From Burkholderiaceae bacterium 26 (GTDB taxonomy: Bacteria > Pseudomonadota > Gammaproteobacteria > Burkholderiales > Burkholderiaceae): DNA of 64,000 nucleotides. Position numbers and translations under genes: made by a program. The stretch covers positions 182,561 through 246,560 of the forward strand of contig JYOB01000008.1 in the NCBI GenBank assembly GCA_000955795.1, read 5' to 3'. The notes under the pieces were generated by a model. It was given only the letters and a program-made list of their open reading frames with translations, was not told the DNA's origin and made no database searches. Every line of letters begins with the position of its first letter. The stretch's first letter is position 1. Shown here one piece after another: positions 38,187-47,093 of this stretch.

Positions 38187-39018
38187 GCTCGGAAACGCTG
38201 CCGGCGATTCGGTTGGCCGGCAGCGCATTCGCCACCGCCACGAAATCTGCTACCGGCACTTCTTCTGCGCGACGGCCAAGGTCAAAGCCAAGCGCTTCGA
38301 AATCGATCACGTCGCGCAGCGCGCCCAGCGTGTTGCGCAGCACCTTGCGCCGCTGCGAAAACGCCATCGTCACCACCGTGCCTAGCGCGCGCATATCGAC
38401 CGGCGCATACGGCGATTTATCGGCTGGCCAGGGAATCATCCGCACCACCGCCGAATCCACCTTGGGCGGCGGGTTGAACGAACCCGGCGGCACATCCAGC
38501 ACCAGCTCCATGTAGTACCGCACCTGCAGCATCACCGACAGCCGGCTGAACGCCTTGCTGCCCGGCGCGGCCACCATGCGGTCAACCACTTCTTTCTGCA
38601 GCATGAAATGCTGGTCGCGCACACGATCGGCGAACGTAGCCAGATGGAACAGCAGCGGGCTCGAGATGTTGTACGGCAGGTTGCCGACGATGCGCAGCGG
38701 CCGGCCCGCCTCCACCAGCGAACCGAAATCAAACGCGAGTGCATCACCTGCATGCACGATCAGCCGATCGCCGAAACGCTTCTGCAAGCGCGCAACCAGA
38801 TCGCGGTCCAGCTCGACCACCTGCAGCGTGCGCACGCGCTCCATCAGCGGCACGGTGAGCGCGCCCAGGCCCGGGCCGATCTCGACGAGCACATCGTCGG
38901 GCTTTGGATCAATGGCGGCAACGATGGCGTGGATCACGCCGTCATCGACCAGGAAGTTCTGGCCGAAGCGCTTGCGGGCCTGGTGCCCCTGGTGAACGCC
39001 GGTCGTGGATCGTGCCAT
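38173..39018 (-). CDS. rsmA: 16S rRNA dimethyladenosine transferase RsmA (KsgA)
   Basis: A 281-residue methyltransferase that dimethylates A1518 and A1519 of 16S rRNA. The SAM motif [14 protein letters not shown] and the catalytic [12 protein letters not shown] are intact; the N-terminus [15 protein letters not shown] is canonical. It follows pdxA by 31 bp on the minus strand, the classic surA-pdxA-rsmA order. It converges on the DMT transporter gene with overlapping ends. Confidence 0.96.
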   Translation of the reverse strand: MARSTTGVHQGHQARKRFGQNFLVDDGVIHAIVAAIDPKPDDVLVEIGPGLGALTVPLMERVRTLQVVELDRDLVARLQKRFGDRLIVHAGDALAFDFGSLVEAGRPLRIVGNLPYNISSPLLFHLATFADRVRDQHFMLQKEVVDRMVAAPGSKAFSRLSVMLQVRYYMELVLDVPPGSFNPPPKVDSAVVRMIPWPADKSPYAPVDMRALGTVVTMAFSQRRKVLRNTLGALRDVIDFEALGFDLGRRAEEVPVADFVAVANALPANRIAGSVSELSED

Positions 39019-39049
39019 TGCGAACTCGAAATCGAAAAGGTGAAGAAAC

Positions 39050-40066
39050 TCAGGAACGTACCGTGTGCCGCGCCATGGCGATGGCGGTATCGATCGCCTC
39101 GATCATGCTGCCGAACTCGGCGCGCCCCGTGCCCGCTAGGTCCAGCGCCGTACCGTGGTCCACCGATGTGCGCACGAACGGCAGGCCCAGCGTGATGTTC
39201 ACGCCATGCCCGAAGGTGCCGTACTTGAGCGGCGCCAGACCTTGGTCGTGGTACATCGCCAGCACGCAATCGGCGTCTGCCAGAAGGCGCGGCTGGAACA
39301 GCGTATCGGCCGGATATGGACCGCGCGCATCGATTCCGCGCGCACGCGCACGCGCGATGGCCGGCTCGATCACCTCGAGCTCTTCGCGGCCGAGGTGACC
39401 TGATTCACCCGCATGCGGATTCAACCCCGTTACGAGGATGCGCGGTGCGGTCAAGCCGAAGCGTGTGCGCAAATCGCGCTGCACGATGTCGAGCGTTTCG
39501 TCGAGCACTGCGGGCGTGATGGCGTCCGGCACCTCGCGCAGCGGCAAATGCGTCGTCGCCAGCGCCACGCGCAGCATGGCGTTGTCGTGTGCCGGCTGCG
39601 GGCCAGCGAGCATCATCACCACGCGCGGCGCGCGGCTGCGCTCGGCCAGGTATTCGGTGTGACCAGTAAACGGCACGCCTGCGTCGTTGATCGTGCTCTT
39701 CTGCACCGGCGCCGTGACCATCGCGTCGTAACGGACGCCGTCCGCCGAGCCAATCTGGCAGCCGTCGATGGCTGCATCGAGCAGGCCAAGCACATAGCGG
39801 CCGTTGGCGGCATCGAGCACGCCAGCGCGCACCGGCGCACCCAACGGACGCTCCACAATAGTCAGCGCCGTGGAGGCAACGCGCCAGAAATCGCCCTGCC
39901 CGATCGCATCAGCGCGCGCCTGCAGCAATGCCGCATCTCCAATCACGTGCCACTGCACATCGGCGTAACGCGGCGCCGCCTGTCGCGCCAAGTGCAGCAA
40001 CGCAGCCACGGTGATATCGGGGCCGATACCGGCAGGTTCTCCGGTGGTGATGGCAATGTTCAGCAT
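39050..40066 (-). CDS. pdxA: 4-hydroxythreonine-4-phosphate dehydrogenase
   Basis: A 338-residue NAD-dependent dehydrogenase of pyridoxal 5'-phosphate synthesis. It starts [18 protein letters not shown] and carries the metal-site segments [23 protein letters not shown] and [15 protein letters not shown]. The ATG at 40066 is preceded by AGGA; the longer frame adds non-conserved residues. Lies between surA and rsmA. Confidence 0.95.
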   Translation of the reverse strand: MLNIAITTGEPAGIGPDITVAALLHLARQAAPRYADVQWHVIGDAALLQARADAIGQGDFWRVASTALTIVERPLGAPVRAGVLDAANGRYVLGLLDAAIDGCQIGSADGVRYDAMVTAPVQKSTINDAGVPFTGHTEYLAERSRAPRVVMMLAGPQPAHDNAMLRVALATTHLPLREVPDAITPAVLDETLDIVQRDLRTRFGLTAPRILVTGLNPHAGESGHLGREELEVIEPAIARARARGIDARGPYPADTLFQPRLLADADCVLAMYHDQGLAPLKYGTFGHGVNITLGLPFVRTSVDHGTALDLAGTGRAEFGSMIEAIDTAIAMARHTVRS

Positions 40067-40108
40067 GCAGCGCTTTCCTGCGATGGTTTCCGGTCGGTCT
40101 AGAAACGC

Positions 40109-40132
40109 CACGGCCGCCCGCAGGCGGCCGTG
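40109..40132 (-). terminator. 10-bp hairpin between surA and pdxA
   Basis: CACGGCCGCC (40109-40118) and GGCGGCCGTG (40123-40132) form a perfect stem with a 4-base loop, 22 bases after the surA stop. The T run on the minus strand is short (three Ts in GGCGTTTC), so it may attenuate rather than end transcription into pdxA. Confidence 0.45.
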
Positions 40133-40153
40133 AGCGATGCGGATCTCCGTAGC

Positions 40154-41668
40154 TTATTGCTGACGGTTCACGCGGTATTCCACGTGTGCCGAGTCGCGCA
40201 GCTCACGCAGCCAATCTTCATAGGCGGCCTGCACCTTCTGCTCGCGAATCACAGAGCGTGCGTAGTCGCGCTGGCGGTCTCCCGACACCTCGGCCTCGCG
40301 GCGACCTTCCACCTGGATCAGATGCACGCCGAACTGGCTCTGCACCGGCTGCGACACATCGCCCGGCTTGAGCTGGTTCATCGCCTGTTCGAATTCCGGC
40401 ACCAGCTGACCCGGGGACACCCAGCCCAGCTCGCCACCCGCACCTGCCGAACCGTCCTGCGAATACCGGCGTGCCGCATCGCCAAAGTCATAGCCGTGGA
40501 CAATCCGATCACGCAGGCCTACCAACTGGCGGCGCGCGTCATCTGCCGACATCGTCGGACCGGTCTTGATCAGGATGTGGCGTACTTGCGTCTGCTGCAC
40601 CTTGGCGGCAATCGCCGTGCTCGGTGCGCGCTTCTCCAACAGCTTGATCACGTGATAACCAGCCGGGCTTTCGACCACTTGGCTCGCCACCTGGCCGGCC
40701 TTCATGTCGACCACGGCATTGGCAAACACAGCCGGCAAGCGACCGATCGGACGCAACCCAAGTTCGCCGCCTTGCGAGGCATCCGACGCGCCAGAATTGT
40801 CACGGGCCAGCTTGGCGAAATCCGCACCGCCCTGTGCTTGTTTGAGCAGAGCTTCCGCCTTGCTGCGCGCCGCGGCCTTCTCGGCATCCGTGGCGCCTTC
40901 AGCGACCGGCACGAGAATCTGCGCGACGTTGTATTGCTGCTCGCCAGCCGGGGCCGCTCCGCCACCCTGCTGCGCCAGATAGTTGTCGATCTCGCCGTCG
41001 TAGACCTGCACCTTGGAGTCGACCTCGCGCTCGCGCAGGCGAGCCAGCAGGATTTCCTGACGCAGGTCGTCGCGGTACTTGTCGTACGTCATGCCGGCAT
41101 CCTTCAGCTTGCTCTTGAGCTGCGGCACGGACAGGTTGTTGCGCTGGGCCACGCTTTCCACGGCACGATCCACATCGGCGTCAGACACGCGGATGCCGCT
41201 TTCCTTGGCGGTCTGCGCCTGCACGCGCTCCAGGATCAGTTGCTCAAGCACTTCGCCGAGCATATCTGCGCGCGGCGGCAGCGGACGGTTCTGGGCGCGG
41301 AACGTACGCTCAACCAGATCGGCGCGGTTGAGCAGTTCGCGGCGGGTGATGACGTCGGTGTTGACCACGGCCACCACCTCGTCGACCAGCTGGCTGCGCG
41401 GTGCACCCGGAGCCGTCGGCTCGGGCAGCGTGCCCTGCAGCAGAGGCTGGCTCGGCGACGAACCCGGGTTGGCGAAGATGCCGCGCACGGGTGCGCTCTT
41501 CTTTGCCGATTGCGCCTGCTGGGCGTGGACGGCTGGTGCCAGAGTGGTCCCCGCCAACAGCGCGACCAGCACGCCGGTGGCGACACGCAAGCGGCCCAGA
41601 GGAGCCACACGCGGAGCCACACGCGTGGCGAAAGCGGTCGATTGGAAAGCCATGATGTCGTTATTCAT
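40154..41668 (-). CDS. surA: periplasmic chaperone/peptidyl-prolyl isomerase SurA
   Basis: A 504-residue periplasmic chaperone for outer-membrane proteins. A signal peptide (ATGVLVALLAGTTLAPAVHA) ends near residue 50. A SurA N-domain (about 90-220, QLVDEVVAVVNTDVITRREL) is followed by two parvulin domains, around residues 245-350 (YNVAQILVPV) and 365-465 (VRHILIKTGP). The ATG at 41668 overlaps the lptD stop by 8 bases; an ATG at 41653 is an alternative. The client LptD is encoded directly upstream. Confidence 0.94.
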   Translation of the reverse strand: MNNDIMAFQSTAFATRVAPRVAPLGRLRVATGVLVALLAGTTLAPAVHAQQAQSAKKSAPVRGIFANPGSSPSQPLLQGTLPEPTAPGAPRSQLVDEVVAVVNTDVITRRELLNRADLVERTFRAQNRPLPPRADMLGEVLEQLILERVQAQTAKESGIRVSDADVDRAVESVAQRNNLSVPQLKSKLKDAGMTYDKYRDDLRQEILLARLREREVDSKVQVYDGEIDNYLAQQGGGAAPAGEQQYNVAQILVPVAEGATDAEKAAARSKAEALLKQAQGGADFAKLARDNSGASDASQGGELGLRPIGRLPAVFANAVVDMKAGQVASQVVESPAGYHVIKLLEKRAPSTAIAAKVQQTQVRHILIKTGPTMSADDARRQLVGLRDRIVHGYDFGDAARRYSQDGSAGAGGELGWVSPGQLVPEFEQAMNQLKPGDVSQPVQSQFGVHLIQVEGRREAEVSGDRQRDYARSVIREQKVQAAYEDWLRELRDSAHVEYRVNRQQ

Positions 41669-44090
41669 ATTGATCCAGCACGGACGGCGTGATCGGCTGC
41701 GCGGTCACCGGCTGGTAGCCAGGCACGTTCAGACGAATCACGTCGATCGGATTGTTCCCCACCTTCGACAAACCCTTGAATTCGATCTGGGCAAAGATAT
41801 GCGTCGTATAGCCCGAAACCGCATTGCTGTAGCGCTGTACCGCCAGTCGGCCAACCCAGCAGTCCGCCACATATTCGAGGCCAAGCAGCATATCCGATGG
41901 CTTGCGCGCATCCAGGTCGTAACCGATGCGGCCCAGACCGTACAGACGCCGTGTGATCGGCCACTGCGTTGAGATATCGGCCTGTTCGAGAGGCAGTTGG
42001 CCGGTATTGGCATCTTGCCGGTAATAGCGGTAGCCGAGGTTGATCACCTTGTTGGCTTCCGGCTTCCAGCTGAATGCGACGGTCGAGCGCATGATGCGGT
42101 CGATGTCCTGATTGTACTGAAGGTTCGTATCGAAGAAGATGCCGCGGAACATCTGGATCGTGGTCGCTCCCAGAAGGTCCGAATAGCGGCGCACCGACGT
42201 CGGCGCCGCCCCCGCCAGCGTCACGCGCTGGCCTTCGAAATCGATGCGCTGCGCGATCGTGGCACGCAAACGCTCAATGCCAGATTCCGCTTCAATAAAG
42301 CGCGTGGTCACGCCAGCCGTCAATTTGTTGTTGTCGGCAATGCGGTCATAGCCGGTGTACGGATTCTCCGTAAAGATCTGGCCGAGGTTGTAGTCCGACT
42401 GACCAGTATCGAACAACGGAATTTGCGACTGATCGCGATACGGCGTGTACACGTAGAACACGCGCGGTTCCAGCGTCTGGATGTAGCTCACGCCAAACAG
42501 CTTGGTGACCAACGGCGCATCGCGCTCAAAGGTCATGCCCGAATCGAGCGAGAACGTTGGCAGCGTGCGATTGATCTGCGTGTCCTGCGTATCACCTGCA
42601 GGCCGGTCCAGTCGATACGATGTGGCGTTCAGGATGAACTTCGGTGTCACAAACCAGCCCGGCCGGATGATCGGATAGCTGATCGTCGGCTGCATGAACA
42701 ACCGCTCACCCTGGACTGTGTTGGCCGTCGGGATCGAAAACCGCGTGTAGTCGGTCAGGAAATTGATGTCAAACCCGCCAACGTCGTACCGGTTATACGC
42801 CAGATTCAACTGTGGTAGGCGCTCGTACGGCGCTGCCAGTGGCGTCGTCGCAGTCGATAGCGTCTGGAACTTCTGCACGCGCGCCATCGCAACCCAGTCG
42901 CCGATGGAATAGGTAACGCCGCCTTCCTGGGTGTACTGACGCTGCGTCGCCGTGACGATGCTGCGGCCAAGGTCATCCGGATAGGTGTTATCGGAGACCT
43001 TGTTGTAGTTGATGTAGCCGGTCAGGCCCGGTGCTAGGCGCTGCGTGTGCAGTGCTGAAATCGACCAGCGATTGCGACCCGCCTCACGGTCATCGGGCAG
43101 AAATTCGCCTCGCAGGACTCCGTTGTACGAGGTATCAAGATAGCGGTATTCGGCGCCGAGCTGCAGACCCCGCTGGCTCAGCAGACGCGGGTACAACGTC
43201 AGATCGCGGTTCGGCGCGATGTTGAAGTAATAGGGCAGCGTAATGTCTGTCCCGCTGCGACTGTTGTAGCCGAAGACCGGTGCCAAGAAACCGCTGCGGC
43301 GGTCGTCATTGAGCGGGAAGTCCATGATCGGCGCGGCAAACACCGGCACGCCGAAGAAGTGCAGCACGCCGTTGCGGCCAGTACCGACCTGGCGATCGCT
43401 GTCGATGTCGATGCGGCTCGCGCTGAAGTACCAGTCGACATTGTCGGGCGAGCACGTGGTGTACGTACCGCGCGTGATGCGGCTGTTGTCCTTGTCGATA
43501 AAATCGATGCGGTCTGCGGTGCCGTGGCCACCGGTCGAGTGGAACTCGTAGGTCGGCGTGCTGATGGTGCCTTCGTTGGCGGTGACCTTGAGTTTGGCAT
43601 CCGGGCCGGTGACGAGCGTGCCGCCCTTGAACAGACGCACGTTGCCGGTGGCGGTGGCAACGTCGGTGTCCTGGTTGTAGTCGAGGGTGTCGCCCTTGAG
43701 CACCGAACCGTTGCGGCGCAATTCGCCATTGCCGCGCAGGTGGATGTCTTCATTGGTGCGGCCGTCCATCTTGTCGGCCGCGGTAAAGGTGGGGACAGTG
43801 TTGTCCGGTCGCTGGACGGGCTCGGCCATCTTGGGCACCAGCGGACTGCCGCCGGGCGTGGTCGGGCCGGACGTGGCCAGCGCTGTCACCGACGAGGCCG
43901 GGGTGACAGCGGGCGCCGTCGCCTGCGTGGTGTCCGCGCTCTGCGCCGCGGACGTCGCTGTCCAGACACCGGCCACCGCGAACACCAGCGGGCGCAATGC
44001 CAGCGTGCCACGCCGGTTGGCGGGCCGCTGATCGGGCGCGGCAACAGCAGCGCGCTGCCGGTTTTTCCTGGCTCGGTTCGGTTCGGTCAT
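41661..44090 (-). CDS. lptD: LPS-assembly protein LptD
   Basis: An 809-residue outer-membrane translocon that inserts LPS with LptE. A signal peptide lies near residues 28-50 (TLALRPLVFAVAGVWTATSA). A Pro/Thr linker leads to the periplasmic OstA-like beta-jellyroll (about 115-250), then the large barrel. Only two cysteines are visible in the mature protein (TYTTCSPDN and YVADCWVG), against four in E. coli LptD. The ATG at 44090 gives the basic signal-peptide N-region. It is divergent from amgK and starts the lptD-surA-pdxA-rsmA run. Confidence 0.93.
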   Translation of the reverse strand: MTEPNRARKNRQRAAVAAPDQRPANRRGTLALRPLVFAVAGVWTATSAAQSADTTQATAPAVTPASSVTALATSGPTTPGGSPLVPKMAEPVQRPDNTVPTFTAADKMDGRTNEDIHLRGNGELRRNGSVLKGDTLDYNQDTDVATATGNVRLFKGGTLVTGPDAKLKVTANEGTISTPTYEFHSTGGHGTADRIDFIDKDNSRITRGTYTTCSPDNVDWYFSASRIDIDSDRQVGTGRNGVLHFFGVPVFAAPIMDFPLNDDRRSGFLAPVFGYNSRSGTDITLPYYFNIAPNRDLTLYPRLLSQRGLQLGAEYRYLDTSYNGVLRGEFLPDDREAGRNRWSISALHTQRLAPGLTGYINYNKVSDNTYPDDLGRSIVTATQRQYTQEGGVTYSIGDWVAMARVQKFQTLSTATTPLAAPYERLPQLNLAYNRYDVGGFDINFLTDYTRFSIPTANTVQGERLFMQPTISYPIIRPGWFVTPKFILNATSYRLDRPAGDTQDTQINRTLPTFSLDSGMTFERDAPLVTKLFGVSYIQTLEPRVFYVYTPYRDQSQIPLFDTGQSDYNLGQIFTENPYTGYDRIADNNKLTAGVTTRFIEAESGIERLRATIAQRIDFEGQRVTLAGAAPTSVRRYSDLLGATTIQMFRGIFFDTNLQYNQDIDRIMRSTVAFSWKPEANKVINLGYRYYRQDANTGQLPLEQADISTQWPITRRLYGLGRIGYDLDARKPSDMLLGLEYVADCWVGRLAVQRYSNAVSGYTTHIFAQIEFKGLSKVGNNPIDVIRLNVPGYQPVTAQPITPSVLDQYE

Positions 44091-44220
44091 GCAGATCGGG
44101 AACAGGGCCGCGCGCGCAACGGCACGCACAGGCACAAAATCAGTCAGTACTGCGGTCAATCCCGCCGCCGGACGCGGCCTGGACAGGGCCGGCGCTCGCT
44201 CGCGGCGAAACTCGGTCGGG

Positions 44221-44226
44221 TATTAT
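44221..44226 (+). promoter_or_regulatory. -10-like TATTAT upstream of amgK
   Basis: TATTAT lies 41 bp before the amgK ATG in the region divergent from lptD. The -35 is not obvious. Confidence 0.35.
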
Positions 44227-44266
44227 ACGGGGCTTCCTTCCAGCCTCATTCCAGCATTCTCTCAGC

Positions 44267-45328
44267 ATGGCCTCGACCCCTGGCGCCGCAGCAGGCGCAA
44301 CCGACGCACGTCTCAGTCAACTGCGCGACTGGCTCGGCACATTGCCCGCCGCCCACGGCCTGCGCATCGACACGCTACAGCCCGCTTCGGCCGATGCCAG
44401 CTTCCGCCGTTATTTCCGCCTGGACAGCGCCAACGGCACGCTGGTCGTCATGGACGCCCCGCCGCCGCAGGAAGACTGCCGCCCCTTCGTTCATGTGGCG
44501 GGCTTGCTGAATGGCGCCGGCGTTCATGCACCTCAGGTGCTGGAGCAGGATCTCGCGCAGGGCTTCCTCCTGCTGACCGACCTGGGCCCGCAAACGTATC
44601 TGCAATCGCTGCGCGAACGCAATTTCGACCTCGCCTACGCCAACACGCTGTTCCGCCCCGCCATCCATACCCTGGTGCGCTGGCAATTGGCCTCGCGCGA
44701 AGGGGAACTGCCGCCGTACGACGAAGCGCTGCTGCGCCGCGAGTTGTCGCTGTTTCCCGACTGGTATGTCGATCGCCATCTGCAACGCCCGTTGGACGCC
44801 GCCCAGCGCGAATCGCTCGACAAGGTGTTCAAGCTGCTGGTCGGCAGCGCCCTGGCCCAGCCGCGCGTGTACGTGCACCGTGACTACATGCCGCGCAACC
44901 TGATGATCAACGCGGCCGACCCGTCGCAGCCGGGCGTGCTGGATTTCCAGGATGCCGTCTACGGCCCGATCACCTACGACGCCGCCTCGCTGCTGCGCGA
45001 TGCATTCCTGTCGTGGGACGAAGAGCAGGAGCTGGATTGGGCCGTGCGTTACTGGGAAGCGGCCCGCGCTGCCAAGCTGCCCGTGGATGAGGACTTCGGC
45101 GAGTTCTACCGCGCGCTCGAATGGATGGGCGCGCAACGCCATCTGAAGGTGGCCGGCATCTTCGCACGCCTGCGCTACCGAGACGGCAAGACCGGCTACG
45201 TGGAAGACACTCCGCGCTTTATCGCCTACCTGCGCCGTGTGTGCAGCCGCTACAACGCGCTGGCGCCGCTGGCCCGCCTGCTCGATCAACTCGAAGATCG
45301 CGCGCAGCAGATCGGCTACACGTTCTGA
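44267..45328 (+). CDS. amgK: N-acetylmuramate/N-acetylglucosamine anomeric kinase AmgK
   Basis: A 353-residue sugar kinase of the aminoglycoside-phosphotransferase fold. The catalytic VHRDYMPRNLMI (HxDxxxxN) and metal-binding VLDFQDAVYGP are intact, and SFRRYFRL near residue 45 is typical of AmgK. AmgK phosphorylates C1 of MurNAc or GlcNAc, and MurU then makes UDP-MurNAc. The identification rests on motifs plus the linked murU and the lptD neighbour, the same context as in pseudomonads. Confidence 0.85.
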   Translation: MASTPGAAAGATDARLSQLRDWLGTLPAAHGLRIDTLQPASADASFRRYFRLDSANGTLVVMDAPPPQEDCRPFVHVAGLLNGAGVHAPQVLEQDLAQGFLLLTDLGPQTYLQSLRERNFDLAYANTLFRPAIHTLVRWQLASREGELPPYDEALLRRELSLFPDWYVDRHLQRPLDAAQRESLDKVFKLLVGSALAQPRVYVHRDYMPRNLMINAADPSQPGVLDFQDAVYGPITYDAASLLRDAFLSWDEEQELDWAVRYWEAARAAKLPVDEDFGEFYRALEWMGAQRHLKVAGIFARLRYRDGKTGYVEDTPRFIAYLRRVCSRYNALAPLARLLDQLEDRAQQIGYTF

Positions 45329-46056
45329 TGGCCTCCCCCCGCGCCGTCGAGTTCCGCGCCGGCATACTGGCACTCGCGCCCATGTTGCTGGGCGTGGTGC
45401 CGTTCGGCCTGATCTACGGCGTGCTGGCCACGTCCGCCGGCATGCCCGCGTGGCTTGCCGTGGCGATGAGCGCTATCGTTTTCGGTGGGGCCTCGCAAAT
45501 GATCCTCGTGCAGTTGTGGGCCGGTGGCGCGCCCGCGCTCGTGATTGCGGCGACAGTCTCGATGGTGAATCTGCGGCACGCGCTCTACTCAGCCAGCATT
45601 GCACCAACGCTGGCGCACCTGCCGCGTCGCTGGAAATGGCTGATCGCCTATCTGCTGACCGACGAAGCGTTCGCCGCCATGAACCGCCGGGTCGTCACCG
45701 CGCAGCCCGGCAGCGAGGAAACCGCCTACCGCCATTGGTATTTCCTTGGCGCTGGCGTGGCACTGTGGTCCAGCTGGCAGGCGTCGACGATCGTCGGCGT
45801 GGTGCTAGGCGCGCAGGTGCCGACTTCGTGGCCGCTTGATTTCTTCCTGCCGCTCACGTTCATCGCCATCGTGGTGCCGGCGCTGCGCACGCGTGCGCAG
45901 TTGGCCGCCGCCCTGACGGGCGCCGCGCTGGCCGTGGCGTGGACGGGCTGGCCGCACAAGCTCGGACTGATGAGCGCGGCGTGCGTGGGCATTGCCGTTG
46001 GCGCGCTGGTTGAGCGCTTGCTCGCCCGACCGGCCGACAAGGGGGCTGCCGCATGA
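45328..46056 (+). CDS. azlC: AzlC-family branched-chain amino acid exporter subunit
   Basis: A 242-residue inner-membrane protein of the AzlC family, the large subunit of a branched-chain amino acid exporter. Several helices are visible; VFGGASQMILVQLWAGGAP and ATVSMVNLRHALYSASI are family hallmarks. The start overlaps the amgK stop (TGATG), and its end overlaps azlD, so translation is probably coupled across amgK-azlC-azlD. Confidence 0.9.
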   Translation: MASPRAVEFRAGILALAPMLLGVVPFGLIYGVLATSAGMPAWLAVAMSAIVFGGASQMILVQLWAGGAPALVIAATVSMVNLRHALYSASIAPTLAHLPRRWKWLIAYLLTDEAFAAMNRRVVTAQPGSEETAYRHWYFLGAGVALWSSWQASTIVGVVLGAQVPTSWPLDFFLPLTFIAIVVPALRTRAQLAAALTGAALAVAWTGWPHKLGLMSAACVGIAVGALVERLLARPADKGAAA

Positions 46057-46379
46057 AAGCCCTGGTCCTCTTCGGCGTGTTGCTGATTTCCGGTGCGGCC
46101 ACCTACCTGATCCGCCTATCGTTCATCGCGCTGGAAGGGCGCATGAACCTGCCGATGTGGTTCCGCAGCGCCCTGCCCTACGTGCCGGCCGCGATGCTGA
46201 CCGCGCTGATCGCGCCCGACCTGCTGATGCGCGACAGCGCGCTCGCGGTGTCGATCGACAACCCGCGCCTGCTTGCCGGCATCGTCGCCATTGTCATCGC
46301 ACGGGTGACGAAGAGTGCGATGTGGACCATTGTCGGCGGCATGGCTGTGCTGCTAATTCTGATGAAGGTGATGGCTTGA
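46053..46379 (+). CDS. azlD: AzlD-family exporter subunit
   Basis: A 108-residue membrane protein, partner of AzlC. It has four hydrophobic segments and the family pattern (AATYLIRLSFIALEGR, LPYVPAAMLTALIAPDLLM). Its start overlaps the azlC stop by 4 bases. It lies 8 bases before murU. Confidence 0.88.
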   Translation: MKALVLFGVLLISGAATYLIRLSFIALEGRMNLPMWFRSALPYVPAAMLTALIAPDLLMRDSALAVSIDNPRLLAGIVAIVIARVTKSAMWTIVGGMAVLLILMKVMA

Positions 46380-46387
46380 ATTCCACG

Positions 46388-47089
46388 ATGCGTGCCATGA
46401 TTTTTGCGGCGGGCCGCGGCGACCGCATGCGCCCTCTGACCGACCACACGCCCAAGCCCCTGCTCAACGTGGGCGGCAAACCGCTGATCGTCTGGCAGAT
46501 AGAGCGCCTGGCCGCGGCAGGCGTGCGCGACATTGTCATTAACCATGCATGGCTCGGCGCGCAGATCGAAGCCTCGCTCGGGGATGGCAGCGCGTGGGGC
46601 GTGCGCCTCGCGTATTCACCCGAAGGGCAAGCGCTGGAGACGGCGGGCGGTGTCGCCCAGGCGATGCCGCTGCTGCATGCCGGCGATGGGCACAGCGTAT
46701 TCATTGCCGTCAGCGGCGATGTGTTCTGTGATTACGACTACGCCGTGCTACGCGACCGTGCGCCCGCAATGGCGGCGCAAGCGACACCCGGCATGCATTT
46801 GGTGATGGTGCCCAATCCGCCCTATCACCTGCGCGGCGATTTCGCCCTAGACGACGAGGGCACGCTCCACGCCGAAGGCCCCGAGCGCCTCACGTTCGGC
46901 AACATCGGCTTGTACGACACGCGCCTGTTTGCCGGCATCGCGCCCGGCACGCGGCTGGCGATGACGCCGCTGTACCACCAGGCCATCGCAGAAGGCCGGG
47001 CCACCGGCGAGCGCTTCAACGGCCGCTGGGAAAACGTCGGCACGCCAGCCCAGCTGGCCGCGCTCGACGCCGAAGTTGCGTCGCGCTAA
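46388..47089 (+). CDS. murU: N-acetylmuramate-1-phosphate uridylyltransferase MurU
   Basis: A 233-residue nucleotidyltransferase. The N-terminal signature MIFAAGRGDRMRPLTDHTPK with PLLNVGGKPLI marks sugar-1-phosphate nucleotidylyltransferases; VSGDVFCDYD holds the metal-binding Asp, and the length fits MurU. With AmgK it would recycle MurNAc directly to UDP-MurNAc, bypassing MurA and hence lowering fosfomycin sensitivity. A sugar nucleotidyltransferase of other specificity is possible, but linkage to amgK supports MurU. It ends 4 bp before the convergent gene. Confidence 0.85.
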   Translation: MRAMIFAAGRGDRMRPLTDHTPKPLLNVGGKPLIVWQIERLAAAGVRDIVINHAWLGAQIEASLGDGSAWGVRLAYSPEGQALETAGGVAQAMPLLHAGDGHSVFIAVSGDVFCDYDYAVLRDRAPAMAAQATPGMHLVMVPNPPYHLRGDFALDDEGTLHAEGPERLTFGNIGLYDTRLFAGIAPGTRLAMTPLYHQAIAEGRATGERFNGRWENVGTPAQLAALDAEVASR

Positions 47090-47093
47090 GCGC

